A stretch of 64,000 nt of DNA. Origin: Cyrtodaria siliqua. Its lineage: Eukaryota; Mollusca; Bivalvia; Adapedonta; Hiatellidae. The stretch lies in the NCBI GenBank assembly GCA_037043455.1, contig JAWPHD010000126.1:434001-498000 (forward strand), written 5' to 3'. The notes below the pieces were generated by a model, which ran no database searches, was not told the DNA's origin, and saw only the letters and a program-made list of their open reading frames with translations. The position numbers and the translations under genes were made by a program. Shown here in pieces: positions 10,880-23,600 of this stretch (positions are counted from its first letter, which is position 1; each line of letters starts with the position of its first letter).

Positions 10880-11140
10880 TGATCCCTGCATTGTTTCAGG
10901 TGCTATTTCGCTCGCATCAAAAGAGCAGTGGCAGAAAAACAATAACGTGGCTCCAGCGTAAATGGAGTTTCTACGATAGAATTTGCAGCAACTCTGCAGT
11001 TCAGGTGAGAAGGTTCTAGGCCCATTTTCCATATTTTATCTCGATGTACATGGAAGATGAGCCTGGCATGTTCATGCCTGTTAGGCGCCATATAACCTTT
11101 TCATGTGTTGGTGCGCCTTAAAACTCCAATTCAATTATTT
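10880..11140 (+). repeat. SINE-like fragment with CAATTCAATT tail
   Basis: The segment ends TTGGTGCGCCTTAAAACTCC then AATTCAATT. This resembles the tail of the SINE at 46618-46887 (TTGGTGCGACTATAAAATCC then AATTCAATTCAATT). The 5' part has no tRNA-like A or B box. The minus-strand open frame 10903-11091 has no recognisable domain. Confidence 0.45.
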
Positions 11141-11161
11141 AAATGTACCCAGGGTAAAAGT

Positions 11162-12410
11162 AACAAGAGGTCAATGACCTTGAAGCTCTACTGATTGATT
11201 TTGATTTGAGGAAGTAGTCGCTACAAACTTGTTTTTTGAAAATTTATTTTTAGCCGTGGCGGCCATCTTGAATTTCCGGCCGACCTGAAATTTTGCTAGG
11301 ATCAATTAGACATCAAGAGCAACATTCCTGCGAAGTTCATGAAAATCCGTCAAGTAGTTTCAGAGGAGAAGTCGCTACAAGTTTTCATTATATAACTCTA
11401 TGTAAACAAAGATGGCCACTGGCAGCCATGTTTAATGTCGAATCAAAATAATGTTCGACTCGGATAACCATCATGTCATGCTGATCATTTTAGAAAAAGT
11501 CCCATATCAATATCACTTATAGTTTTCAAGAAGTAGTCGCTACAAACTTATTTTTTAAAAATCCATTTTTAACTGTGGCAGCCATCTTGAATTTCTGGCC
11601 GATCTGAAATTTTGCTAGGATCAATAAGACATTAAGAGCAACATTCCTGTAAAGTTTCATGAAAATCCGCCAAGTAGTTTTAGAGGAGTAGTCGCTACAA
11701 GTTTTTACTATATGACTCTATGTAAACAAAGATGGCCGCTGGCAGCCACGTTTAACGTCGAATCAAAACAATTTTTGATAAGGACCAACATCATGTCATG
11801 CTGATCATTTTAGAAAAAGTCCCATATCAATATCACTTATAGTTTTCAAGAAGTAGTCGCTACAAACTTGTATTTTGAAAATTTATTTTTAGCCGTGGCG
11901 GCCATCTTGAATTTCCGGCCGACCTGAAATTTTGCTAGGATCAATTAGACATCAAGAGCAACATTCCTGTGAAGTTTCATGAAAATCCGTCAAGTAGTTT
12001 CAGAGGAGTAGTCGCTACAAGTTTTCATTATATAACTCTATGTAAACAAAGATGGCCGGGCAGCCATGTTTAACGTCAAATCAAAACGATTTTCGACAAG
12101 GACCAACATCATGTCATGCTGATCATTTTAGAAAAAGTCCCATATCAATATCACTTATAGTTTTCAAGAAGTAGTCGCTACAAACTTGTATTTAAAAAAT
12201 CTATTTTTAGCTTTGGCGGCCATCTTGGATTTCACAACATGAATTTTTGCTAGGATCAACTAGACTTCATGGGCAACATTTTTGTAAAGTTTTATGAATA
12301 TCCATCCAGTAGTTTCAGAGGAGTAGTCGCTACAAATAAAAGTTAACGGACGGACGGACAGCCGGACGACGGCATAAGCTCTGCTGATCTCTGATCAGTA
12401 GAGCTAAAAA
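11162..12410 (+). mobile_element. Tandem-core element family A, copy 1
   Basis: It starts AACAAGAGGTCAATGACCTT and GAAGCTCTACTGATT, and ends CTGATCTCTGATCAGTAGAG then CTAAAAA, so the ends carry an inverted AGCTCTACTGAT/ATCAGTAGAGCT. The core is about 3.5 units of about 320 bp (GTAGTCGCTACAAACTT near 11214, 11533, 11853, 12171). Each unit has two halves starting GTAGTCGCTACAA, with conserved GCGGCCATCTTGAATTTC and GTCATGCTGATCATTTTAG. No protein is encoded. Other copies: 18937-20515, 28549-29278, 52623-53546 (reversed). Confidence 0.8.
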
Positions 12411-12473
12411 TGATACTGGATATATAAAACACCCATTTCAAACAAATCAAGATTGCCGTGTGTCCCTTTAAAC

Positions 12474-13479
12474 CTATGGTAGAATATGACGAAAACAGGA
12501 AACTCTAAATTTTATTTAATTATATGCAAGCTGTTTTGTCAAAATGATACTAGATAAATAAATCGCGACGCTAATTTCAATGCTTGGTAAACACTGCAAA
12601 ATTGCCGTGCGTCCCTTCAAACAATTATTTTTTTTTTAAGTATTAGTTAGAGCCTATGAAGTGCAATTTTAACAATTAAGAAACCCCAAGGGAAGGAGCG
12701 CAGCTCAGGGTGAGAAGATTAAATGGTTAAAATTGGTGATCGTTAGAAATTTACATGAATAAGTTCGCCATTTTTTTTTAAATATTGGAGGAAAAAGTAG
12801 GGCAAACACTAAATGATCTGATAAGCAGCTATTTTTTTATTTTTCAAAACAATTGGGTGTAGTAGTAGTACAAGGTAGATAACAATGGTTAAAATAAAGA
12901 AAGGTGTCTCTACTATGCATCTCCATTGTGGATAAACGCTCTACCATATAGGTTTATCAATAATATTAAAAAAAAGAAAAGAAAAAAAGCCAAACCCTCC
13001 TTAACCTTTATATTTGTTTTAAATTCATTCAAATAGACATCTACCTGTGTATTAGGGTCACCGCGGAATGATTATTTTAGCAACCACTGGTCATACATCA
13101 ATGAAACTTGGAATATGTATTTAGTACCATCAAGAGCACTGGTAGATAGGTCTTCCATAACTGTTTTGCATTTTAAAATGATGGTCCCCTTTTAGACTAA
13201 GAATTCTGGTTAAAGTTTGTTGGCAAGTCCACCTATTTCAATAGCTCCTCGTCATATACCAATGCAACTTCCGTAAAGCTTGGAATACGTCTTCATTAAC
13301 GTCAAGGGTACGGGTAGGCACATGTTCCACAACTCTGTATTGCATTTTAGCAGAAGTATGGCCCATTTTTATTAGACTTAGAAGTGTTTTTTTGGCAAGT
13401 CCATGTATTTCAACAGCTGCAAGTTGTAAATAAACGTCAGTAAATCTTGACATAGAGCATCTTAAAATGAGTGACCGAG
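12474..13479. other. Non-coding region with decayed tandem repeat
   Basis: Around 13080-13400 there are two diverged copies of a block containing CAATGAAACTTGGAATA...CATTTTA...TTGGCAAGTCCA. No gene is recognised. Confidence 0.35.
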
Positions 13480-13575
13480 TATTATTGATTTTAATAAATG
13501 AGTTGGATAAGGAAATAGGATAAGAGCCTCTTATCCTTTCTTTTTATCCGAGTTTATTGTAATAAAGTCAATAAT
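13480..13575. repeat. 96-bp imperfect hairpin
   Basis: TATTATTGATTTTAATAAAT on the left pairs with the mirrored right arm ending GTCAATAATA, around a central GGATAAGAGCCTCTTATCC. Probably a small inverted-repeat element. Confidence 0.6.
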
Positions 13576-13696
13576 AGTCAAGAATGTAAGATTCTATTTA
13601 TCACATAACACACCTACGACGTAATAGTTTCGCTTTAATGTTGTCAATTTACCTTATATACGGCGGCAATTTGTAAATTAAATTATCAATTGATAT

Positions 13697-13812
13697 CATT
13701 AATGAATTGCCCATGTGGAAAAATTACAAATTCATTCTCACTTCAACAGACCCATCATTAATGAATTGCCCATATGGAAAAATTACAGATTCATTCTCAC
13801 TTCAACAGACTC
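13697..13812. repeat. 59-bp direct duplication
   Basis: CATTAATGAATTGCCCATGT...TTCATTCTCACTTCAACAGAC occurs twice in tandem, 59 bp apart, with two or three mismatches. Confidence 0.8.
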
Positions 13813-16800
13813 ACCACAATTCTTAATTTTTTTTCAGTCAGAATTTGAACAAATAGATACCCCGTCAATTTATTTAAACCTATTGGACTATTACTTAACC
13901 AAGATCATCAGATTCTGAGCCATTTCAACCTGCTGTTTGGGCATGGAGTGCCATTCGTTGTGTACGACACAAAATTTTGTTATCCTTAAATATCCTTCAT
14001 ATACGACACTATGAATATCTGGATTATAGAATATTAGGAATGTATTAACCAATGAGTTTTGTCGGATTTGTAGAATTGTGTATATGGATGTTTGGTGTGT
14101 GCGCATGAGCATGAATGTTTTTATATGTATTTATAACTTGTATAGCATTGTTGTTTGAAGGCCACATTGAAATAAGTATGCATAACTTAATGTGTTTTAA
14201 CCTTCGTTGAATAAATTATTATTATTATTATTAATAATGCTTCAAAATGTTTGAAACAGTTGCACAAGGATATGAAGTTCTCGATTGTCTCGGACAAAAT
14301 CAATAACACTTTAGGGCAAAATCAATCACAACGCTTAAGATAATTTAAAATCAAATTTATTTTACAACAACAATGTATCATAAATAAAATGAAAATGATT
14401 ATGATAAAGTGAGAAGGAAGGTCAGATATTGACAGACAGAATTATCAAAGTAAAATAAATAGAGAAAAGGCTTTTTAACTGCTGGCTTTTATCAGAAGGA
14501 AATCTTTCACGAGATGTTGTTTTTCCACCAGGTGAAGGATTCTTTAAAATCAAACACAGCGCTTAAATAAAATGCACCAGTAGACAATACTTTAATGTAT
14601 GAAATTATTATATGCCAACTGATACCGTTGGTGATTTGAATGATATTTTTTAATTTAGTCGTTATTGACAAGATATTTGTCTCGTTCAGAATGAAATTTG
14701 TATTCATTTATTAATTGTTATTGAGATATTAAAGTTATGGTCTACTGGTGCATTGCCATTAGCTGTTTGGTACAGTATATATATATATGTGTATGGTGGG
14801 GTCTATAATCCTGAAAATAAATGGATTAACATGGGGTATTTTAAACGGGAAAAGAGAGGGCTATTATTTTTTTTAACTTAATAGACAGCTTACTCTTGAT
14901 TTTGAATCGTCCAGTTGTCTTCAGCATCCGTGATGCTGTTTTTTAAAAAAAAAAAATTGGCATCTAGAATAACTGTCAAGGTCAAAATAACAACTTGGGT
15001 GTCGTCTAAAATGTGAGTTACTAACTGCAATGACGTAAATTGCTGTTTAAGGCACTTACAGGTATAAAATAACTATCGTGGCATAAAGGGCTATTACTAG
15101 CCTAAATGAAGTGTAGATAGCCTGTTAATTTCGCAATTATCTTGGTAAAACAACCATACAATTCAAAAAAACAAATTGTCGGCATATAAACATCAGATTC
15201 CGGTTTTTGACACAGTTCAGCGTAGTTGGTCTGAGACATTGTGTTTGAAAGAAAGTTCTGCCCGAACCCAAAACATTAATTTTGAAATTGCATATAATAA
15301 TAAAATACTTAAAACAGTATTAATACCGCTGATGATGTTTCTCTATCATATGCCAAATTTTCTGTGGGGTTGGGTCAGAAATGAGGCTTTCTGCTTGACT
15401 GTTTTTTTCCTTCCTTGGTAATGTTTGTTTACATCAGTTAAAAGGGTCGGTCCAACAAACCAGTAATAGGCTGGTTTGTACTATGGGTACTGACCGGATT
15501 CGGTGAACACTATAGGTAACACACACACACACTTTTGAGCTGCTAGATGAGGGCTTGAACATGAGACTACTATGTAACACACAACAATGTACACTGATGG
15601 AGGCTCTCTAATATGCACGATAACACATGCTACCTTTTGTAAATATATACATTGGTCGCAGATATATCTAAATGCCAAATACTTAATAGACATTAAATAC
15701 AGAAACTTACTCATGCTTGTAACAGTCACAACTTTGCACACATTTGCTCCACATCTTTTACAACTTGAGTCATGCAGTTACGTTTTGATCTTTCATTCAT
15801 CGATACATTTGCATTTATAAATTCATTTGTGCAGTAACAGTCGCATACACAATTTTCATCACACATCAATCTCCATTTACGCTAAAACATTTCACTCAGT
15901 CATTTATTTCACATATGCACATGCAACTACTACAAACTTGCATTCAGTCCAGCACGCACACACAAACCATCTTTGACTATGTTGGTTCATTTTTCCAACA
16001 ACAAACTTAAAAACATAGTTTCTAACTTGACTTTTCAGGATTTATACTTTTTTAGACGTGTGTTTAGTGCAACCAACACCTATAATTAAAAGATGGTTTA
16101 TGTCTGCTTTCAAATATACATACATGTGATCAAATATGAATGTACAAAAGTCTAAAATGCTCTTTTCAATATATTAAAATTGTAGTTTTTGATATGATAA
16201 AGCCAATTTAAAGTAGGACTAGATAGAAAAATTATTTTAAAACTATGAATACATCCTAAAATCTGCTATGAATACATTCTAAAGTCTGGAATAAAAATAA
16301 ATAGTGCACAAATGGTAGTTGAAAAAGAAGAAATTAACAGCTTTTCTCGAAGTGAAGTAAAAAATTTACCTAATTATACAAGGGCCAAGTCGAAATGTGT
16401 TTGTGATTGCTACAACAATTTTGCTTAAAGGCGTGTTCAATTCAAAACATTGATATACCGGTATTTAAAAATCACAAACGAATAAAACATTTCTGCGAGT
16501 CAAATTTTTATATATATATATATTAATTTAACAAATTTATGTTGTATCATAACAGACACTTTCCATACTGTGAATTTCTAACTAGTTTACGTCTATGTAT
16601 CTATCACTACTTTCTAAAACATGTATAATAAATACTGTATTCAAAACATGTAAAGTGTGTAAAACTCCATATAAAAATATGAATCTATTTTAATCATGAT
16701 TAGTTTGGGCTGTAATTTCCTTTCTCATATCCTTGATTGTTGTATTTAGTGAAAACATGACAGCCGTCTTTCATGCTTGGTTCACTTTAGCAAAAGATTA

Positions 16801-17140
16801 TCTTGGTGCTTTTTTTAAAATAAATTAGCAAACAAATGATATAAACACCACTCAGGACTACAGGTTTGTTTATGAGCCGCTAAATTGCAAAAGCTTTAAA
16901 GCGGGTACGGGGTACTTTCAAGCTTTTCGTGGGGTCTAGATGTCCGACATAAAATTGACAAATAATGATCATTTCTAAATCTGAAGGGCCCAAAAAATGA
17001 TCCCCTTTTGCAATAAAATTAATTTTTCTACAGTAATATGTACTGTCGTCGGTTTTGCAACAAGGTTAATTTAGCATAAACAACCAATTTCATTCAAAAC
17101 ATATGGTGAATATTAAAAAAAGACACGAAAGACACAGTAC
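13813..17140. other. Non-coding region downstream of cyclin B3
   Basis: About 3.3 kb of AT-rich DNA with simple repeats (an ATT run near 14216-14232, AT runs near 14770 and 16511). No exon with a recognisable domain or good splice sites was found. The 3' end of the cyclin B3 transcript may reach into the right-hand part, but no clear polyadenylation signal could be assigned. Confidence 0.35.
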
Positions 17141-17281
17141 CAGGGGTAAAAGTTTGAAAACTCCAAAATACTGAAAATAGGGTGGTTCTCACTAAAAGTG
17201 TTACTTTTGGAGTACATTATATAAGAGAAATATTTTCAAAAATACTGAATTCAGTATTAATACTGAAAACTTTTACCCCTG
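17141..17281. mobile_element. hAT-like MITE (about 140 bp) with target duplication
   Basis: CAGGGGTAAAAGTTT at the left is mirrored as AAACTTTTACCCCTG at the right. The flanks repeat CAGTACC. With the terminus set at AGGGGT, they form an 8-bp duplication with one mismatch (ACAGTACC against GCAGTACC). The terminal CAGGGG and the 8-bp duplication fit the hAT superfamily. It lies about 290 bp beyond the cyclin B3 stop codon and could be part of its 3' UTR. Confidence 0.65.
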
Positions 17282-17573
17282 CAGTACCAACAACACATAA
17301 TTTTGACTGGTATGATACTTTCATCAAATTCTTGTCGAAAAAGCCTGATGTCCTGCTTTAAATGAATGCCCATTTCTGTTCTGACAATCGATGATATGCT
17401 GATTATTCAGGAGAGTCTGCCCCAACGTCCACCTGTTCTAATATCATTCCTTCCACAGTACACGACTATCGAAGTTTATATCTTTTGCTTCTTGAGGACA
17501 CAATGCAAAGGACTATGAACACAAATGGCGTACTGAACACAGTTTTTACGCAGTCGTCCACCTTGACATATTA

Positions 17574-17628
17574 TCACACAAAGTCTTCTTCACTTAATGT
17601 TGGGATTTTTGCTACTTCATAAAATACC
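17574..17628 (-). CDS. CCNB3: Cyclin B3 coding exon 10 (C-terminus and stop)
   Basis: The acceptor GTTTTGTTTTCAG is followed by G to complete the split Lys codon. The exon then reads VFYEVAKIPTLSEEDFV and TGA at 17576-17574. VFxEVAKIP is the conserved B3 C-terminal sequence. Confidence 0.93.
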
Positions 17629-20600
17629 CTGAAAACAAAACAACAGTAAAATTACATATAATCATACAAAAACAAGTCCAGGTTGAAATTTTAAGTTTAG
17701 TTGTTTAAACATTAAGTTTAAATTAAATTTCAATGTTGAATTCACGTGACAAGGAAAGAGTATGCAGATGTACAACAATCACATTTTTCCGGACTAATTT
17801 TAAAATAAAGATATATTAAAAAACAAAACAGTTTCCAAAACTCAATATTTGATGACAGGACCAGTAAGAGGAAGTTCTCATAGTAAGAGACTGATAAAAT
17901 TTGGACAAGACTGGTGACTTTTCTGTCGGTCAGAATACAATTTTAATTCAGTTTTTTTTGTTGTTGTGTAAAACAAGTTTCATTCCCGCAGTAGAACATT
18001 CAACTATAAGCAATGAATAACAAGCTTGTGACACATTTTGCTTGCCACATGCCAGTGGGCATGCCTTCAACATACCAGTGGGAATACTTTTCACACACCA
18101 GTGGGCATGTTTGTAACAAGTTGAAAGTTGTCGCACACCAGACAGAACTTACTTGTGTGAGTACTTGGATTTGATGGTGGTGAGTTGTTTGGGTGGTGCC
18201 GTAATATAGGTGTTCAGCTTTTTGGCAATAGGTAGCAGTTCTCTCTCTGTGTAACCTGTATAATGCTCCAGGGTCTTTGTCTGACATAAAAGAACAATAA
18301 TCAGCATAGAAATATATTTATTAGAAAATAACACATCATTTCAGATTGTTTAACTGCTCTTATATTATAGGTTATTGAATTTGTATGGCTAAATATTACT
18401 TGGAACGAGTTGTTTTGGCAAAGGACGAGTCGTCCTGCGCCAAAACAACGAGTTCCAAGTAATATTTAGCCATACAAATTCAATAACCTTTTTATTGTAT
18501 ACTTTCATATGGTTTTCGATCAATGTTAATTGTATGACTATTACTTTTCATTGTATTTGTGTTATTTTTTATAGCTTTTGATGGAATTCCTATCTTGTCA
18601 TTCATTTTCATTTTGTGTGGATGATTATTTTGCGCGAAAACGACGTCGACGTCATTAAAACATCAAGCGATTTTCTAAAGTTTGTTTACCAAAAGCAGTG
18701 AGTGAGTGACCATTTCAATTATTTTATCAATTTCTGCCATAAAAGGTTGAACAAAAAAAAAGACATATTTTTTTGATTACACTATAGGAAAGATTCCGTT
18801 ATTTAATTTGAAATTAGTTCCTTATTTCTATTTCGCGGCTCTTATCAAGCACGAGAAAAAGTTCCGGTGCAATATCGTGGAATATTGCACACTTAGCTCA
18901 ATGCAGACTAAAAGGGACAATATGAAAGTATACAATAACAAGAGGTCAATGACCTTGAAGCTCTACTGATTGATTTTGATTTCAGGAAGAAGTCGCTACA
19001 AACTTGTTTTTTGAGAATTTATTTTTAGCCGTGGCGGCCATCTTGAATTTCTGGCCGATCTGACATTTTGCTAGGATCAATTAGACATCAAGAGCAACAT
19101 TCCTGCGAAGTTTCATGAAATCCGTGAAGAAGTTTCAGAGGAGTAGTCACTACAAGTTTTCATTATATAACTCTATGTAAACAAAGATGGCCGCTGACAG
19201 CCATGTTTAACATCGAATCAAAACGATTTTTGACAAGGACCAACATCATGTCATGCTGATCATTAGAAAAAGTCCCATATCAATATCACTTATAGTTTTC
19301 AAGAAGTAGTCGCTACAAACTTGTATTTTGAAAATCTATTTTTAGCCATGGCGGCCATCTTGAATTTCCGGCCGACCTGAAATTTTGCTAGGATCAATTA
19401 GACATCAAGAGGAACATTCGTGTGAAGTTTCATGAAAATCCATCAAGTAGTTGCAGAGGAGTAGTCGCTACAAGTTTTCATTATATAACTCTATGTAAAC
19501 AAAGATGGCCACTGGCAGCCATGTTTAACGTCGAATCAAAATAATGTCCGACTCGGATAACCATCATGTCATGCTGATCATTTTAGAAAAAGTCCCATAT
19601 CAATATCACTTATAGTTTTCAAGAAGTAGTCGCTACAAACTTATTTTTTAAAAATCTATTTTTAGCTGTGGTGGCCATCTTGAATTTCTGGCCGAGATGA
19701 AATTTTGCTAGGATCAATTTGACATTAAGAGCAACATTCCTGTAAAGTTTCATGAAAATCAGCCAAGTAGTTTCAGAGGAGTAGTCGCTACAAGTTTTTA
19801 CTATATAACACTATGTAAACAAAGATGGCCGCTAGCGGCCATGTTTAAAGTTGCATCGAAATAAATTTTGACAAGGATCAACATCATGTCATGCTGATCA
19901 TTTTAGAAAATGTCCCATATCAATATCACTTACAGTTTTCAAGAAGTAGTCGCTACAAGTTTATTTATTTTAAATCTATTTTTAGCCTTGGCGGCCATCT
20001 TGAATTTCCGGCCGACCTGAAATTTTGCTAGGATCAATTAGACATCAAGAGCAACATTCCTGTGAAGTTTCATGAAAATCCGTAAAGTAGTTACAGAGGA
20101 GTAGTCGCTACAAGTTTTCATTATATAACTTTATGTAAACAAAGATGGCCGCTGGCAGCCATGTTTAACGTCGAATCAAAACGATTTTCGACAAGGACCA
20201 ACATCATGTCATGCTGATCATTTTAGAAAAAGTACCATATCAATATCACTTAGAGTTTTCAAGAAGTAGTCGCTACAAACTTGTTTTTTAAAAACCTATT
20301 TTTAGATTTGGCGGCCATCTTGGATTTCACATCAACATGAATTTTTGCTAGGATCAACTAGACTTCATGGGCAACATTTCTGTAAAGTTTCATGAAAATC
20401 CATTCAGTAGTTTCAGAGGAGTAGTCGCTACAAAAAAAAAGTTAACGGACAGACGGACGACGGACACCGCACCACGGCATAAGCTCTGCTGATCTCTGAT
20501 CAGTAGAGCTAAAAATCATTAGTAAATGCATATCGATTGTTCTCCTTTATAATCATCAGCCTACCAAAGTAGTTTATTTTACAACAAATGTAATAAGGAT

Positions 20601-23600
20601 TCATATTCCGTTCTATTTCATTGGTAAACCATATCTTATATCAAGTTTGTATATTATGTTAATAAATTCAATAAGTTAAAACCATGTCATCTATGGGGGT
20701 AAAAGGCTGTTTTGATATGATGACTATACATTTAAATTAAAATTTCAATTAAGACAATAGTGTCCGACAGGTAAAATCAGATTAGCATTGACAACAATTC
20801 ATAACTTCCACATCCGGTCAACTTCCGGTAGGTTGAGATATTCAGTAGGTGAAAATAAAGGGGTTTACTCGGACTTTATCCTCAATCTCTATATGAAAAT
20901 ATTAGACCATGACTTAAATTAAATGGAACCATATCGGTGTTTTAAAATCAGACAACACCAAAAGAAGATACATAGATGTACACAAAAAAATAAAGCTTTT
21001 AATATAATTATCACTACAAACTAGTTTTACAAAGGGCTATTTAAAGTCAGTTGAGCACCAATGATAAACACCGAGTTTACCCCCTACCAGAATGTGGAGG
21101 TATTTTATTTTATTGATCACTGATTGGTCAAATTATTTTGATGATGTCACATGATATTTATGAACACATGGCCCAGACATACCCAGTCTCCGGCTGTCTT
21201 GAGCCTTAGTGCCAGCCATAGGGTAGCGGCGGCCATTTCCGACTCGCGCTTACTGATGAACTCGTACTCCATGAGCGACATCTCCAGGATGTATCTGGCC
21301 AGCGTCAACGTCTCCATCGTGGCACGACAACACTGCAATAGAATGTTCATATGGACTTGACATCAGGGGTAAAATATCTTGCAGTCTATCAACAAATGCT
21401 ATACTAGCCAAATAACCGTCAAGGCCATTTGAATAAGGCTATCCTTAAAAATATATTTGTTTGCTGTTTCCCGACCCTGGATTTTATAGTGGGTAGGTAG
21501 GTAGGTGATTTTTTTTTTTGCCAATACAGTAAAAACCTTTAGAAATGAAAGAAAAATATACCAAAAATAGTAAAAAAAAAAAGGATATCTTAAAGAACTG
21601 CTATAAAAAGTTTTGGGTAGGGCCCGTTTTCGTTGGTAGGTAGGGAAACAACCAACAATTTTTTATGGTCTGCCTAATATTAGGAAAGCAGTTCAACCTT
21701 CAAAAATGTGTAAGCTCGTAGTATGACTTCATGTTGACAATTATTGATGTTGATTTTAAAGCAATTATTCACGAAGTTTTGCTATGAACTGGGAACAAAT
21801 GTACTGCTCACTAACCAAGACACACTCGATTAAAGACTAGAAGGTCTACAGCCAGTATGTCCAGCTGCCACGGTCAAAGTCCATTAAGCCAAGGTCAATA
21901 ATGGTACCCTACTTTTAGGAAGGCCAAGCTTCAGGTATATTTGCCTGTAATTTTTTTTCTTAATGCACAAAAACTGTTCGCACAATCATGTCCGCGGCTG
22001 AAGTTATTAAAAACAGTGTGCTCTTTGTCAATTTGTTGTTGGAAAATAGGAGATATTTCATATTTTTTGTTTTACTCATACATGAGTGACCAAAATCGAA
22101 GACATTTTGTATAACTGTGATGTTAACTTTATATCAACAAGTACCCTGTTCCAGAAACTACATTGAGGTGTACAGTTTATATTGCAGATTTCAGCCTGAT
22201 TTCAGTAAAATAGTGAATAATAACAAGAGGCCCAAGTGGGCCTGTGGACGCTCTACTGGCTAATATGACTCTTATAACATCATTGAAGCGAGTGATTATC
22301 GTCTTAAAGAGGCAAAATATAGCATTTTTACCTAAATCAAAGGCCGTAACTCCACCGTTACTGGTCCGATCTGGCTGGTTTTCAAACTCAGCCAAAAAAA
22401 ATAATTTTATTAAAAACATTATTTATGATTTTCGAACTAGTTTATGCTCCGGATAAAAATCTATGAATAATATTACAAAGGGCAATAACTCTAATTTGAA
22501 TGAAGAGTGATGGCTTTTGCGCTCTGTACTTCCTCTCATTGCCCTCTATCATAGTGTGAAGTTTCAGTGCAGTCCCATCAGTAGTTTGAGATAGGCTTCA
22601 GACAAAAAATCTAAGTATAAAATTACAAAAGGCAAAAACTCTAATTTGAATGAGGACAGAGTTACGGTTCTTGCACGCTACACTGTCTCTCATTGCCCTC
22701 TATCATTGTGCGAAGTTTCAATGCAGTCCCATCAATAGTTTTGAAGATATGCTCTGGACACACTGAAGGAAGGACAAAGCGGCAACTATATGCTCGCCAT
22801 TTGGGGAGCATAAAAATAATTGTGGAGCAGCCATTAACAATTTTATAATAGCATGTCTTTGACCTACTTTTGCGTATCTCCTGAGGAATCTGTAGGACAA
22901 TGGCATGCCGATGTCAAAACTGACTGTCTGCAGGATTTCTCGTTCCATGGCCAGGAACTCTCGTCTCTTGTAGGCATCATCACAAATGTACAGAAAGTCC
23001 TCAACCAGAGGTGGACATCTCTCCTGTGAGAATACACGTTATTCAAACCAGTTTTTAAATCATTTAATGTACCAGTATAATGTTAAAATTCATAGGAGAT
23101 GTGTCTGAATTCATAAAAGAATCAATACATTTATGAATTGACAAACTGTCAGAACTGGTGCTAATTTTGGGTCTGTCAGAGCTCAAAGCACTTTCTTTCG
23201 AATTTTAATCCTTATTGGGCAAAGTTTAACATCTGTGTATAATATTATTATTCTGTACACAACACATATAATTCTATGATAACTTATTGACATACATCAA
23301 ACTTTGAGGCGATGAAGAGCGCAGCTGCCCCCACCAGCTGTAAGTTCTCCTTGGCAATGTCCTTGAAGCCGACGTACATGTCCACCAGCTTGACGGCCAT
23401 GTAGAGGGTCTCGTGGTTGAGTTCAAAGTTCTCCTGTACCTCTACCAACCAGTCCACCAGGATGGCACGCATACTGGCCGTGATTAACTTGCGGTGAACC
23501 AGGTATGGCTCCACAAGGAACAGCAACTAGAAATGACGGGTCATATTTTTTTAAAGCAATATTTTTGTTTAATTCATCGACTAGGCCAAACAATAGAAAT

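Larger units (their letters stand above)
10563..12473. mobile_element. Inverted-repeat element H, copy 2, carrying nested insertions
   Basis: The left end TTTAAAGGGACACATGGCAA at 10563 is mirrored at 12445-12473 (GATTGCCGTGTGTCCCTTTA then AA), giving terminal inverted repeats of about 25 bp. Between them lie a short segment with a SINE-like CAATTCAATT tail (to about 11140) and the tandem-core element at 11162-12410. Both look like later insertions. Confidence 0.6.
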
